The notes below the pieces were generated by a model that saw nothing but the letters and a program-made list of their open reading frames with translations, was not told where the DNA came from and did not search any database. A stretch of DNA of 64,000 nt from Marsupella aquatica (Eukaryota; Marchantiophyta), in assembly GCA_973895155.1 (NCBI GenBank), contig OZ316899.1, forward strand, positions 12,338,001 to 12,402,000, written 5' to 3'. The stretch's first letter is position 1. Every line of letters begins with the position of its first letter. This document shows, one piece after another, positions 21,638 to 32,265 of the stretch. Made by a program: the position numbers and the translations under genes.

Positions 21638-22301
21638 TCAAATCCAAGATATGTGGCTCCTAGCAGGAGTGCCTAGTGTAGGGTCAATGTCATGGTCAGG
21701 ACAGTAAAACATCCCCTTCTTGGGCTGCCCATGCGCTGAGTGATCCCAAATTGTTCGATCATCGGCAAATCCCCTCTGCTGGATAAACAGCAGGCAGTCC
21801 TTGTGCCATGCCTTAGGACACCTCATGCACTGAACCAAAAAGCCATTAGCCCCATCATTGGGTCCCTGTCCACAAGTAAGACAAATATGGAGTCCACGTG
21901 ATGTTGTGCCAGGAACCAAACACTGCCGACAGTAAAACCGGGCATAGAGAGGGTCTGGACATTTTCTTACCTCTTCACCAATTTTTCCAGACACATGGCA
22001 CTTAAAGCAAGAATGTTCCTCATTCTTGCAATCAACACAAAGCCATTCTCCAACATGGCCATCAGCCAGGGATATAGTTGGGCATAGCCATTGCTAACCC
22101 AAAGGACAGGAAACATTCTTATGGAAATGTCGGTGACAAGGCCCATCACAAACAATGAGATCCCCTCCCTCATCACAAATCGCACATACATGTGGACTAT
22201 TCTGGTTAATCTCAATGTTTGAATATAAGGACAATTGAGGTGCTTGAGAGGATTCACCTCTGCAATGATTCATGGCCTTCTGCTTATTGCGAGCCATGGT
22301 C
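21638..22301 (-). pseudogene. EDM2-like PHD-finger exon carried by the CACTA element
   Basis: The exon starts after a good acceptor (GTGTGCAG) at 22302. It encodes HVCAICDEGGDLIVCDGPC, a PHD finger start, then an in-frame TAG (22094-22096), then GEWLCVDCKNEEHSCFKCH and a second zinc-binding region with FYCRQC, HICLTCGQ, VQCMRCPKAWHKDCL and FYCPDHD. The spacing of Cys and His resembles the extended PHD module of plant EDM2 proteins, chromatin regulators that control transposon silencing and some immune genes in Arabidopsis. The frame closes with TGA at 21638. The relation to EDM2 is an inference from the motif pattern. Confidence 0.65.
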
Positions 22302-22944
22302 CTGCACACTCAGACCCTACATCAGATTGTGAAACACGAAGGAATAACAGGGTGCAGCATGACACAAAAGAATGAGGGTGCAACATAAAATATGGCATGT
22401 AACCACAAGGGTGCAACATAAACCAATGCTTTATGGATGGCAAAGCACTAGGACTGAGCAGCGCAAATAACCTTGGCCTATGATTGGAAGCAATCACAAA
22501 TATTGCAACCTGTATGCCTTTGCCTGCTGTCCAGCAGTGCTCACTCACCCTGCCTTTTTAAAATCTGTAAGGGCAACATAGAACAAATAGCAATTGAGTT
22601 TCAGCAAAGCATTGGTTCTCAAGTTTTAAAATGGACAGACTTGTTTCATTGCCTGCCTTGTGCGCAGCAGGCTAAGACCGATCAGGGCAAATTTATATAT
22701 TCAAGTAGTGAGAGCTACAAATTTAAATTTGCTGGGACAGTTTTCCAGTTCTGGATCCTGCTGCGCTTTATATATAGCAGCAACCTGAATTTGTTTTTTA
22801 TAGACCAGCTTTTGACCACGGCTACTACTTCAAAACAATCACACAATCAAATCATGACAAATGATAAATGCAACAACTAGCAAAGGAGAAAAATGCAGTG
22901 GCCCTGAAGTAAACCTGGGTCAAGGCTGTGAATAAAGTTCTCAC
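22302..22944 (-). other. Intron between two PHD-gene exons
   Basis: It is bounded by GTGAGA (22944) and TGTGCAG (22302). Joining the flanks keeps the reading frame (...GTR-TMARNK...). Confidence 0.6.
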
Positions 22945-23083
22945 CTTGTCCCTGCATAGGATCGGGAAATTCTACCCAGAGTCTAAAGCGGGAGATAACC
23001 AGGCGATGATCCATCCCAAGTTGCGTCAGGTCTAGGAAGGTTAGTACTCTCCTAACGTGACAAGACTTCTTCTGGATCATTCT
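22945..23083 (-). pseudogene. Upstream exon of the EDM2-like gene
   Basis: The 139-bp segment has an acceptor TTTTGTTACAG at 23084 and a donor AAG/GTGAGAAC at 22944. Read in the phase that joins the next exon it codes ENDPEEVLSR, stop, ESTNLPRPDATWDGSSPGY, a second stop, then TLGRISRSYAGT. Both stops are TAG. The good splice signals and matching phase support a real but decayed exon. Confidence 0.5.
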
Positions 23084-26000
23084 CTGTAACAAAATTTATT
23101 CGTTTGAAGTAAAAGACTGAAATCATTTGATGGCAAATTCTCCCCTTAGTTAATCAAACCTCGCTTGGGGTGGACAGATTTTGCTAGAACTAGCGATAAA
23201 GCTTGTTCAAGATAGTTAAATTTCTTAGGTCTTTCTGAACGAGGACTTTTCCAGCACACTCAAAAAAGATTGGCAAAACATCAGGCTGACTTTCATGGTC
23301 AGACACTGCCAATAAAGTTTTCAACACAACAAACAGAGCAAACATTGCCAAAAGAATTTTTGGGTACAAGGGTGCTGCATCCTGATTTGCCTAAACTCCA
23401 TGAACTTACTAGCAGATTCTTATTGTTCAATTAGGCAGCATTAAACAGACCAGCCTTCCACTCAGGCAGAAACAATCCTGGCCCACTCAGGCATTAAATA
23501 GGGTCGAGCCAAAAACTTTTGGCATCAGCCGCATAAACACCAAATGTTGCCAATGCTAACACGATGAAATACTGGAAGAGATAGAAAAAGATACAGCAGC
23601 ATTTGAGGCAATAATTGCCAGACAACAAAAAGACAACACAATAACTTATCAAAACTGAACACAGCAGACACAAAAAATTTATGCTAAGGAAGAACTACAG
23701 GAGACATACACAAAGTGGGCGCAGTTACATCCGTAGGATGGCATTCACCATGGGTTGGTTGGCTACATTTAATCACGAGCTCATTTTACCAGACAGAGGC
23801 CCAGGTCCCTATTTACTCTTCTCGTACAAGGGCATTATGTTCCACAGGTCCCTGAAGTGCTCATTAGCGATCTATGAGGTATAATCATCTCTCTTGCTTG
23901 GACTGTAGGCAATATATTGATCAGAATGATGACACGGTTGCTAAGGAAGGGAGATCCTCAGACCACAACAGAAGTTTAATGTTCCACTATAACAAAATCA
24001 GAAATCAGAAATCAGCAAATCAATAGCAGACAAAAAGGAACACTGTCATTTGGAGACAGTAAGCTTTATTTTCTTTTTGCAATTATAAGCTTGAGGTGTA
24101 TGGTGTTCAATTGTTCTGCAGGGCGGTCCTCGCACGAATAGTTTTTAAGACTAATAACATTCAATCTGTCTGGATCCTTTAAGACAACACATATATTGCA
24201 GGCACATGTAAAGCTCCATGAACATTGAGACAAGGTCGGAAAGAGGGTCCAGGTTGTGATTAAGACAAAAAAAACAGAGAGAAACCCCAACTCCAACCAT
24301 CGCATGATCACACATGCGCTTACCCTTAAAGCCCAAACTTGCTCCCACAAATGGAAGTCCTTAGTTCCTCCCACCACCGTCCGACAATGGCTGTTGCACT
24401 GCAAAGACAGTGCAATGAAGCTCCCACTTCCAACAATGGACAGCTACCGTAGCTCCTCAGCTCCCGCAGCTCCTCAACTCCCGTAAGTCCTCCACTCTGG
24501 AACCTCCTATAGTTGATTGCCGATTGCAGCTCGTCCTCACCCGCTCCTCACCACTCCTCAATCACCAGTAGCTTGTTGCCGATTGCAGGTTGTCACGGAT
24601 TGCCTTGAGCCCTTGAACTCCCGCAGCTCCTTCCGTGACGGCAGCTCAGTGATAATCTTAGCTGTGCAACCCAAGCCTTGAGCATGCCTCATGCCTCATC
24701 TGACCAAGCTACCAAGGCACAATGCAGCCAGGAACGATGGCCATGTAATCCGCGTGAGGGGGCCGTCGACGCTACGCAACCCTCACCAATGTGCCAAGCA
24801 CCCTGAAGCAACGAGCGCTCAGTAACGTGGTGTGCCAAGAAAGCCAAACATTGAACGTCAAGTCTTGACGGAAGCACAGAGGGGAGGGAGCAGGCGCATG
24901 CGCAAGTAAAAGGAACAAATGGATGTGCTTATGATGATAACCTAGGCACTTGGGACCGCGCGCAAAACTCCCCTACATTGAACTCCCCACCTCCTAGCAA
25001 CGAGACCTCACCTCTGCTCAGCTCACCTCTGGGAAAAAATCAAGCTACAACCGGAAATGTAGCAGCGAATGCGGAGCACACAAACGACATAGCACAAAAT
25101 GTGGCAAGCAAAGGATCATAGTAGCGTATTGGAGCATTACCTGTGACCTCCGCCTTGAACTTGCAAGCAGCAGCTTGCGCTCTGTTGCCCCCCACACACT
25201 GAAAAAAGCACACTGAAAAAAGCGCAGGCTCCCGGGGCAGGCTCACAGTGAAAAGAGTCGCAGACCCAATTGAAGCTCCTCCCCAACAAGTCTTCTTTGA
25301 CCGCGCAGCACACTTCTCCGCCAACTCGCAGCACAATGAACAGAAATGGCAACTAAAAAACCCTTGCAGCCCGGATGGGTCGGAGCTCCACGGAGGCTTG
25401 CAATGTGCACACAAAGGTGCTCCAAGAAATGAGCACATTCAACAAAAGACTCAATGTTTTTTCAGGAAAGAGGGCTCCTGCAAATACGGGAGAACACCTG
25501 TGTGAGAGAAAGCATACCATTGGATTGGCCTCGTCCGCTTCGTTCAAATGACCCAGAACGTCCGTTCAAATGACCCAAAACATACACCCTTCTTCTTGCT
25601 CCTTACTTCACACAAGAAGTGAAGTCCCCCCCCTAAGGCCCTAGGGAAGGCAAGGTTAAATTTAATTTCAGGCTCCCCCGAAAGGCCAACACACTTACCA
25701 AACCCCATAAGGCCAAGGCACTTACCAACATGAATGACTTAACATCAATGGTCCCTTGCAAGTGCCAAGATGAGTAAAGTGTCCATATCTATACACCAAT
25801 TTGGGCACTTTCCTTGAAACAAAACGGTTAAGAATGTTAAGGACCAATGTTATATATAAAAAAAGGACCAATGTTATATATAAAAAAGGATGCCCATGAT
25901 ATAAAAGGTCCATTTGGACCAAGGGGAAACCTATTTGGACCCTAAACCCATAACCCACCCCTCATTTAAACAAATTAATCCTTCATGGGAGGTGAGGATG

Positions 26001-26130
26001 TTGTGCATTACACTAGTGTAATTAACTATGCAACGACCATGTTTTTTGGGTGATAGGTTATGTCCGCAGTCATATATGCATGCATCAATGACCTCCAATA
26101 TGACAAGATTAATGGCTTCCAATATGACCG
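23084..26130. other. CACTA internal region without recognised genes
   Basis: About 3 kb with no coding frame that could be supported on either strand. The stretch 24430-24660 has repeated 'gctcctcaactcccg'-like words. The first exons of the PHD gene may lie here but were not identified. Confidence 0.4.
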
Positions 26131-26827
26131 CATGAATGACCCTAAACTTTTAGACTCAATGAGCTCCCTTGTAACTCCAAAGAGAACCCCCCCAATATGC
26201 TTTGAAATGACCACATTTCCTGTCATTTGGTACTTTTGACCTCTAGTATGACAGCCAAGATGACCCTAATTTGAGGTGTTTGAATTAATGACACACCATT
26301 GTTCCAAAATGACCCAATGAAGATTACACTACCTCTAGGAGTGGCCCCTTACAATTCCTTTGCAATTTAATAGAAAATACCCTAAATCCAAATATCGGCA
26401 AAAACATGACATACATATATAGAAGGACGACAGCCTTCCACTAGTATTGCACTATATATCTCTTGGAGAGACAAAAACAATATTTCTTTGCCTTTGGATA
26501 GGATGGTATGCGTGATGGTGACACTTTTGGCAAATCACTCCAAAGTTGTATGACTTGGGAGTGATTTTCCCAAAGTTCCATCATGCCTTAACAATACGCC
26601 AAAACACGACATCAAAGTGCTAATAGTGCAACTAGTGGTTGGAGAATAGTAAATATAGTATTTGGCACCTAGTGGAGGGGTTGCGAGCTCTATGTGGGGC
26701 CACATGGCACTCTAGGGCCCACCTTCAGCCCTTAGCCCCAAATTGGTCATTTATGCTTGTCTTCAATGACTGCACTAGGGACACCTCAAATGACCACAAA
26801 TCCAGTCATTTGACTTATGTGACAGTC

Positions 26828-26832
26828 CATAT
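26828..26832. repeat. Target-site duplication of the copia element, left copy (CATAT)
   Basis: CATAT directly precedes the 5' LTR and recurs at 32266-32270. Confidence 0.92.
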
Positions 26833-27024
26833 TGTTGTAATACAAATATTATCCCAAACACAATGGATAGGGAGACCTGAAAGGGTATGAATTAGTAGAA
26901 GGGAGATGAATAGGATCATAACTACCCTAACTAACATTGTATATATATGACCATGAATTGGTCATACTTTAATTGGAGTTGTTGATGGATTGATTGAGAT
27001 CTTGATAGAATTAATGTCACAACA
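26833..27024 (+). repeat. Copia 5' LTR
   Basis: The 192-bp LTR starts TGTTGTAATACAAATATT and ends AATGTCACAACA. A TATA-like stretch, tgtatatatatgacc, lies at about 26938-26952. Confidence 0.93.
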
Positions 27025-27040
27025 CGTTATCAGCACCTGA
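27025..27040 (+). promoter_or_regulatory. Likely copia primer-binding region
   Basis: The sequence directly after the 5' LTR reads CGTTATCAGCACCTGA. It is not the plain TGGTATCAGAGC complement of initiator tRNA-Met. The primer tRNA is not identified here. Confidence 0.45.
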
Positions 27041-27180
27041 TGCCTCAGATTTTTTTCTCGAGCTAAAAGAGACCAGACGCGTTGAACTCTGATAATTTCA
27101 ATACACACCTATCCTCTGAAAGACAAACAATCGGGAAGACAGACAATTTCCTCTGAATCCCCCGAGCCACTTTATTATAC

Positions 27181-30100
27181 ATGGAGAAATTACAATTCCC
27201 AGTATTGAAGATCGATGGATCAAATTTCCTATCCTGGTCACAAAACGCCGAGATCGTCCTCAATGCGAAGGGACTCGGGGACATAATAATTGCAGATCAC
27301 CATGGAAACCTACAGACCAAGGCTCAAGCCATATTCATCCTTAGACATCACCTAGACCAAGACTTACAGGCCCAATATCTCGACGAATACAATCCGAGGG
27401 CGCTATGGGATGCACTCAAGCGGAGATACGACCACCTCCGACTGATTTCCCTACCGGCAGCACGAAACGATTGGATACACCTCCGAGTCCTCGATCACCC
27501 AACAATAGCAAGCTACAACAGCGCACTATTCCGGATCACCTCCCAATTGAAGGTATGCGGACAACAAATCTTGGAAGCCGACCAGATAGAGAAGACGCTG
27601 TCGACCTTCCCTGCAGCAAACATGACATTAGCCCAACAGTATCGACAGATGCACTTCACCGAATACTCAGACCTCATTGCCGTAATGCTCCTGGCAGAGA
27701 AGAACGACCTACTCTTGATGCAAAACTCTAAAACGAGACCACCAGGAACTATCCCGAAACTGGAAATACAATATAACTCCACAAAAGCGGCCGACACATT
27801 CAAAGGCAAGGGACGATTCCAGGGACACCACGCCAAACAATACCCACGATATACGAAGACCAGATTCCAGAGAGGACGATATAACAAACCCCCGATGACA
27901 CAATCTCCACGAAGGAAGACCTCTTGGCAACGAGACCCCCAGAAACCACCCATCCAATGCTTTCGATGCGGCGGCCCCGGACATATCAAGCGCGACTGCC
28001 GAGCCCAACCACACTTAGTCAAATTATATCAGGCAAGCTTGCCCACAGCGCAAACAATGACGGTAGCAAACTACCTAGAAATCGATGCAGACCTCAGCAA
28101 GTATGTGAACTCTGAGCCACCCCCAGAGATACATCTCGCCACAGATGAGAAATTGGCCCCCTCCCTCTCTGACGACAACATATGTATCCTGGACAGTGGC
28201 ACATCACATACTATATTAAGAGACAAACGTTACTTCCAAAAGATATCACCATCGAATCGGCTAGTGACGACCATAACGGGAACCAACAACTTAGAGGAAG
28301 GCCACGGCCCTGCAAGAATTCTACTCCCAAACAAAACACTGATCAACATACATTCTGCAATATACGCACCCAACGCGACCAGGAACCTATTGAGTTTTCA
28401 AGACGTCCACGAAAATGGCTACCAGATTCGCTCAACTTCAGGCCCAAATAATAACTCACTACAGATACTGACAGAAACTGGCGAAGACCCAATTATACAT
28501 GAATCATTACCATACCACCCACCAGGACTATATGCCACCCCGATACACACATACAAGGTGGAAGCAGAGACACCCACAATTACTGAGCTGTGGCACCGTC
28601 GCCTGGGCCACCCAGGCACCTCAATGTACCATCGAATTCTCAAGGACACCCGCGGAATACCCCATACGGTAAAGCCCACATCTATGAAGGAAATCTGCCC
28701 AGCATGCGCACAAGGAAAACTCCAGATCAGACCATCAGCCTCGAAGACAGTACACAGGATCCCGGCGTTCCTCGAACAACTGAACATTGACGTATGTGGC
28801 CCCATCGACCCCCCAAGTGGACCCTTTCGATTCTTTTTAGTGATGATCTGCTCCTCAACAAAATGGTCCCAAGTATCACTTATCTCAACCCGTAACTTGG
28901 TCCTAGCGCGCCTACTTACTCAGATCCTCAGGCTGAGAGCGCAATTCCCGAACTCACCCATTCGCACAATCCGGATAGATAACGCCGGCGAGTTTACATC
29001 CCCGGCCTTCGACGATATCTGCACTACACTAGGTATAATAGTCCAATACTCAGTGGCTTACGTCCACTTTCAGAACGGCACGGCAGAATCATTCATTAAA
29101 AGCATACAAATGATCTCGAGACCAATGCTCATGCAGACAAAACTTCCCATTACAGCTTGGGGACACGCCATCCTGCATGGAGCGGAACTACTGAAATTCA
29201 GACCGTCAGCATTTAATTCATATTCACCATACCACATGGCATACGGAACCATCCCAGATGTATCACACCTTAAGACATTCGGATGCTTAGTAATGGTTCC
29301 TATACTAGGCCCCAAGAGGACGAAGATGGGACCACAGCGCCAGAACGGTATATATGTTGGATTTGATTCCCCCTCGATAATAAGATATCTAGAACCAACG
29401 ACTGCGGACATATTCCGAGCAAGATACAATGACTGTCAATTCCGCGAGGAGATATTCCCTACATTGAGCACCACCGACATACAAGACATACTCAAGCCTA
29501 CCCAACTAAAGTGGCAAACTACGGACCAGTTTTGGAATGACCCCAGGACCAAATTAGCCAATGATGAAGTAAAACGCATATTACACCTGCATCAAATGAT
29601 GGAGAAATTACCCGATGCCTTCAATGACGCCGCGAATGCAACCAAATCCCACATAGAGGCAGCAAATACCCCTGCCCGGATCTCCATCAACGAACGGCCA
29701 GCAACTGCAGCAGCACCCAAAGCAAAAAGAGGACGCCCACCAGGTTCCAAGGATCGGACACTAAGGAACAAACGCCCAACTACTACCTTACTCTCAACTA
29801 TACCGGAACCATGTGCCGACAATGAAGAAATTTCCCTGAACTATGCACACACAGGGAACGTCTGGATCCGCCAAGACACCGCGATTAATGAGAACTTTTC
29901 ATTTCTCATATCAGAGACAATTTCCTCCGATCCAACCGAGCCACACACAGTCAGTGAAGCACGAAAACGAGACGATTGGCCCCTATGGGAAAAAGCCATA
30001 AATTCAGAAATCGACTCACTTATCTCCCGTCAGGTGTTTGGCAAACTTTGTCCAGCTCCACCCGACATGAACCTGACAGGATATAGAATTACACTGGTAA

Positions 30101-31743
30101 GAAAGCGTAACGCAAAAGGTGAAGTCATTAGACACAAGGCACGATTGGTTGCAAAGGGATACACACAAATTTGGGGAAAGGACTATGACCTCACCTATGC
30201 CCCGGTTATGGACGCCATCACATACAGGTACCTGATTGCTTTCTCACTGATTCATAAACTTAAGCTGCACCTGATGGACGTCGTCACAGCATATCTCTAT
30301 GGAGTTTTAGACACAGAGATCTATATGCAGGCCCCGCCTGAACTCATTAACAGAGTTAAATTCCATATTCAGGGGGAGAAACTTCTCCCATTATCCCCAG
30401 ATCTAAAGTCTGGCGTAGACCAGATTGTACCTACAGAAATGCAGACGAACTTGATCAACCACAGATCAACCCCCACTGTTTTCGAGAAACAGACAGAGCT
30501 TGATGCTATACCATCTTGTCCCACCAAGGTTAAGATACCTGTGAACAAGACTGTCAGCAAAGAGAAATCCAAGAACAAGATTGCTGTACAGGTCCTCCGC
30601 TCTCTTTATGGCCTTAAACAGAGCGGGAGGATTTGGTATCAAAGATTTAAGGCAGAAATGCTCGCTCTTGGGTTCGTGAATCACGATATAGCTCCATGCT
30701 TATTTATCAAGCATATGGGAGATGAGTTCATTATTATCGCGATCTACGTCGACGACATAAGTATTTTTGGTACACCTGAACTCACTGCCACCATGATAGC
30801 AACTCTAAAAGCAGCATTCGAAATGAAAGACATAGGCACACCAAATTACTGCCTTGGTATACAGATCGAGACATTACCGGAAGGCATCTTTATCCACCAG
30901 TCTACTTACACACGCAAGGTATTAGCGCAGTTCAATATGGACAAGTCATATCCGGTTACTACACCGATGGACCTTCGATCATTAGACCCTACAAAGGATA
31001 TATTTCATAAGAGAACAGACTCAGAGCTACTTCTCGGCCCAGAAAAACCTTACCTCTCCGCCATTGGAGCATTGATGTACCTTGCGAACCAGACCAGACC
31101 CGACATAGCGTTCGCAGTGAACTTACTTGCAAGACATAGCTCCCAACCCACAATCCGCCACTGGAACGGCATCAAGCGAGTCCTCAGGTACCTGCAAGGC
31201 ACAATAGATATGGGACTATACTATGCTAATACGATTCCTAACAAACTCGTGGGCTATGCCGATGCAGGTTATCTATCCGACCCTGACGATTCTAAATCCC
31301 AGACGGGATATGTGTTCCTTCAAGGCGGGACTGCAGTATCGTGGAAAAGCACCAAGCAGACACTCACCACTACCTCATCGAACCATGCTGAAGTGATCGC
31401 ACTTTACGAAGCGTGTAGAGAATGTGTTTGGCTTCGACAACTAGTCAACCACATCCATACCTCTGCCGGAAGACCTAACCTGACAGCTCCAACAACGATC
31501 TTTGAAGACAACCGACCCTGCGTCAATCAAATCACCAAGGGCTTCATAAAAGGAGACAGAATTAAACATATAGCACCGAAATTTTTCTACACCGCAGAAC
31601 AACACGGGGATCACATCAACATAGTCTGGATCCCTTCCAAAGAAAACAGAGCTGACCTTTTCACGAAACCATTACCTAGAATCCTGCACAATGAACACTG
31701 CGAGGGCATCGGCATGCGTCGACTCTCAATCCTGAAACCTTGA
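27181..31743 (+). CDS. Copia gag-pol polyprotein
   Basis: An intact 1,520-residue polyprotein. Residues 1-200 are a UBN2-type gag (KIDGSNFLSWSQNAEIVL); a zinc knuckle CFRCGGPGHIKRDC lies near 260; the protease motif LDSGTSHTIL is near 338; the integrase has an HHCC finger (HRRLGHPGT ... CPACAQGK) and the acidic triad in NIDVCGPI (about 538), RIDNAGEF (about 600) and NGTAESF (about 635). Reverse transcriptase carries RLVAKGYTQ and YVDDISIFG (about 1190); RNase H shows GYADAGYLSDPDDSKSQTGY and SNHAEVIALYEA. All visible catalytic residues are present, so it may be functional. Between EIYMQAPPEL and VLRSLYGLKQ there are about 85 residues, longer than usual for this family. Confidence 0.95.
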   Translation: MEKLQFPVLKIDGSNFLSWSQNAEIVLNAKGLGDIIIADHHGNLQTKAQAIFILRHHLDQDLQAQYLDEYNPRALWDALKRRYDHLRLISLPAARNDWIHLRVLDHPTIASYNSALFRITSQLKVCGQQILEADQIEKTLSTFPAANMTLAQQYRQMHFTEYSDLIAVMLLAEKNDLLLMQNSKTRPPGTIPKLEIQYNSTKAADTFKGKGRFQGHHAKQYPRYTKTRFQRGRYNKPPMTQSPRRKTSWQRDPQKPPIQCFRCGGPGHIKRDCRAQPHLVKLYQASLPTAQTMTVANYLEIDADLSKYVNSEPPPEIHLATDEKLAPSLSDDNICILDSGTSHTILRDKRYFQKISPSNRLVTTITGTNNLEEGHGPARILLPNKTLINIHSAIYAPNATRNLLSFQDVHENGYQIRSTSGPNNNSLQILTETGEDPIIHESLPYHPPGLYATPIHTYKVEAETPTITELWHRRLGHPGTSMYHRILKDTRGIPHTVKPTSMKEICPACAQGKLQIRPSASKTVHRIPAFLEQLNIDVCGPIDPPSGPFRFFLVMICSSTKWSQVSLISTRNLVLARLLTQILRLRAQFPNSPIRTIRIDNAGEFTSPAFDDICTTLGIIVQYSVAYVHFQNGTAESFIKSIQMISRPMLMQTKLPITAWGHAILHGAELLKFRPSAFNSYSPYHMAYGTIPDVSHLKTFGCLVMVPILGPKRTKMGPQRQNGIYVGFDSPSIIRYLEPTTADIFRARYNDCQFREEIFPTLSTTDIQDILKPTQLKWQTTDQFWNDPRTKLANDEVKRILHLHQMMEKLPDAFNDAANATKSHIEAANTPARISINERPATAAAPKAKRGRPPGSKDRTLRNKRPTTTLLSTIPEPCADNEEISLNYAHTGNVWIRQDTAINENFSFLISETISSDPTEPHTVSEARKRDDWPLWEKAINSEIDSLISRQVFGKLCPAPPDMNLTGYRITLVRKRNAKGEVIRHKARLVAKGYTQIWGKDYDLTYAPVMDAITYRYLIAFSLIHKLKLHLMDVVTAYLYGVLDTEIYMQAPPELINRVKFHIQGEKLLPLSPDLKSGVDQIVPTEMQTNLINHRSTPTVFEKQTELDAIPSCPTKVKIPVNKTVSKEKSKNKIAVQVLRSLYGLKQSGRIWYQRFKAEMLALGFVNHDIAPCLFIKHMGDEFIIIAIYVDDISIFGTPELTATMIATLKAAFEMKDIGTPNYCLGIQIETLPEGIFIHQSTYTRKVLAQFNMDKSYPVTTPMDLRSLDPTKDIFHKRTDSELLLGPEKPYLSAIGALMYLANQTRPDIAFAVNLLARHSSQPTIRHWNGIKRVLRYLQGTIDMGLYYANTIPNKLVGYADAGYLSDPDDSKSQTGYVFLQGGTAVSWKSTKQTLTTTSSNHAEVIALYEACRECVWLRQLVNHIHTSAGRPNLTAPTTIFEDNRPCVNQITKGFIKGDRIKHIAPKFFYTAEQHGDHINIVWIPSKENRADLFTKPLPRILHNEHCEGIGMRRLSILKP

Positions 31744-32073
31744 CTACAGTACCCACAATAAGTCGACTCACCAACCAACATGACCTAAACCATAATACAC
31801 CACAAGCAGGAAAGCACAAAGCCTGAAACACATATTTTTCAATACTCGAGAACTTCCATTACCTCTATTTACAAAATAGAGAACACATACATTATAAATT
31901 TTTCTGGCCCATCATTGTGGGTGGTAACACTCTTTTTATCCCTAGAAGAAAGCAGAGGGTTTTTAATGAGGTTACACCTGATGGCAAATCAGATTAGAAA
32001 TACCACATTTGGATAACTATTTATTACCCATTAGATTGCACCAAATGATACATTATTAGCAATCTAGGGGGAG
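31744..32073 (+). promoter_or_regulatory. Copia 3' untranslated region with polypurine tract
   Basis: A 330-bp non-coding tail ends in aatctagggggag (32061-32073) directly before the 3' LTR, a typical polypurine tract used to prime plus-strand DNA synthesis. Confidence 0.75.
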
Positions 32074-32265
32074 TGTTGTAATACAAATATTATCCCAAAC
32101 ACAGTGGATAGGGAGACCTGAAAGGGTACGAATTAGTAGAAGGGAGATGAATAGGATCATAACTACCCTAACTAACATTGTATATATATGACCATGAATT
32201 GGTCATACTTTAATTGGAGTTGTTGATGGATTGATTGAGATCTTGATAGAATTAATGTCACAACA
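32074..32265 (+). repeat. Copia 3' LTR
   Basis: 192 bp, identical to the 5' LTR except at two positions (A/G in 'aacacaatgg' against 'aacacagtgg', and T/C in 'gggtatgaat' against 'gggtacgaat'). Confidence 0.93.

Larger units (their letters stand above)
26833..32265 (+). mobile_element. Full-length Ty1/copia retrotransposon
   Basis: The element is 5,433 bp with 192-bp LTRs, a 5-bp duplication CATAT, one uninterrupted 1,520-codon gag-pol frame and a polypurine tract. The LTRs differ at two positions by eye, so the insertion is recent. It lies within one unit of the 575-bp array of the CACTA element. Confidence 0.95.

Noticed and set aside
25040-25547. Cys-rich minus-strand frames of 60-132 codons
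   Set aside because: They overlap in several frames, have no recognisable motif and no splice or promoter context.
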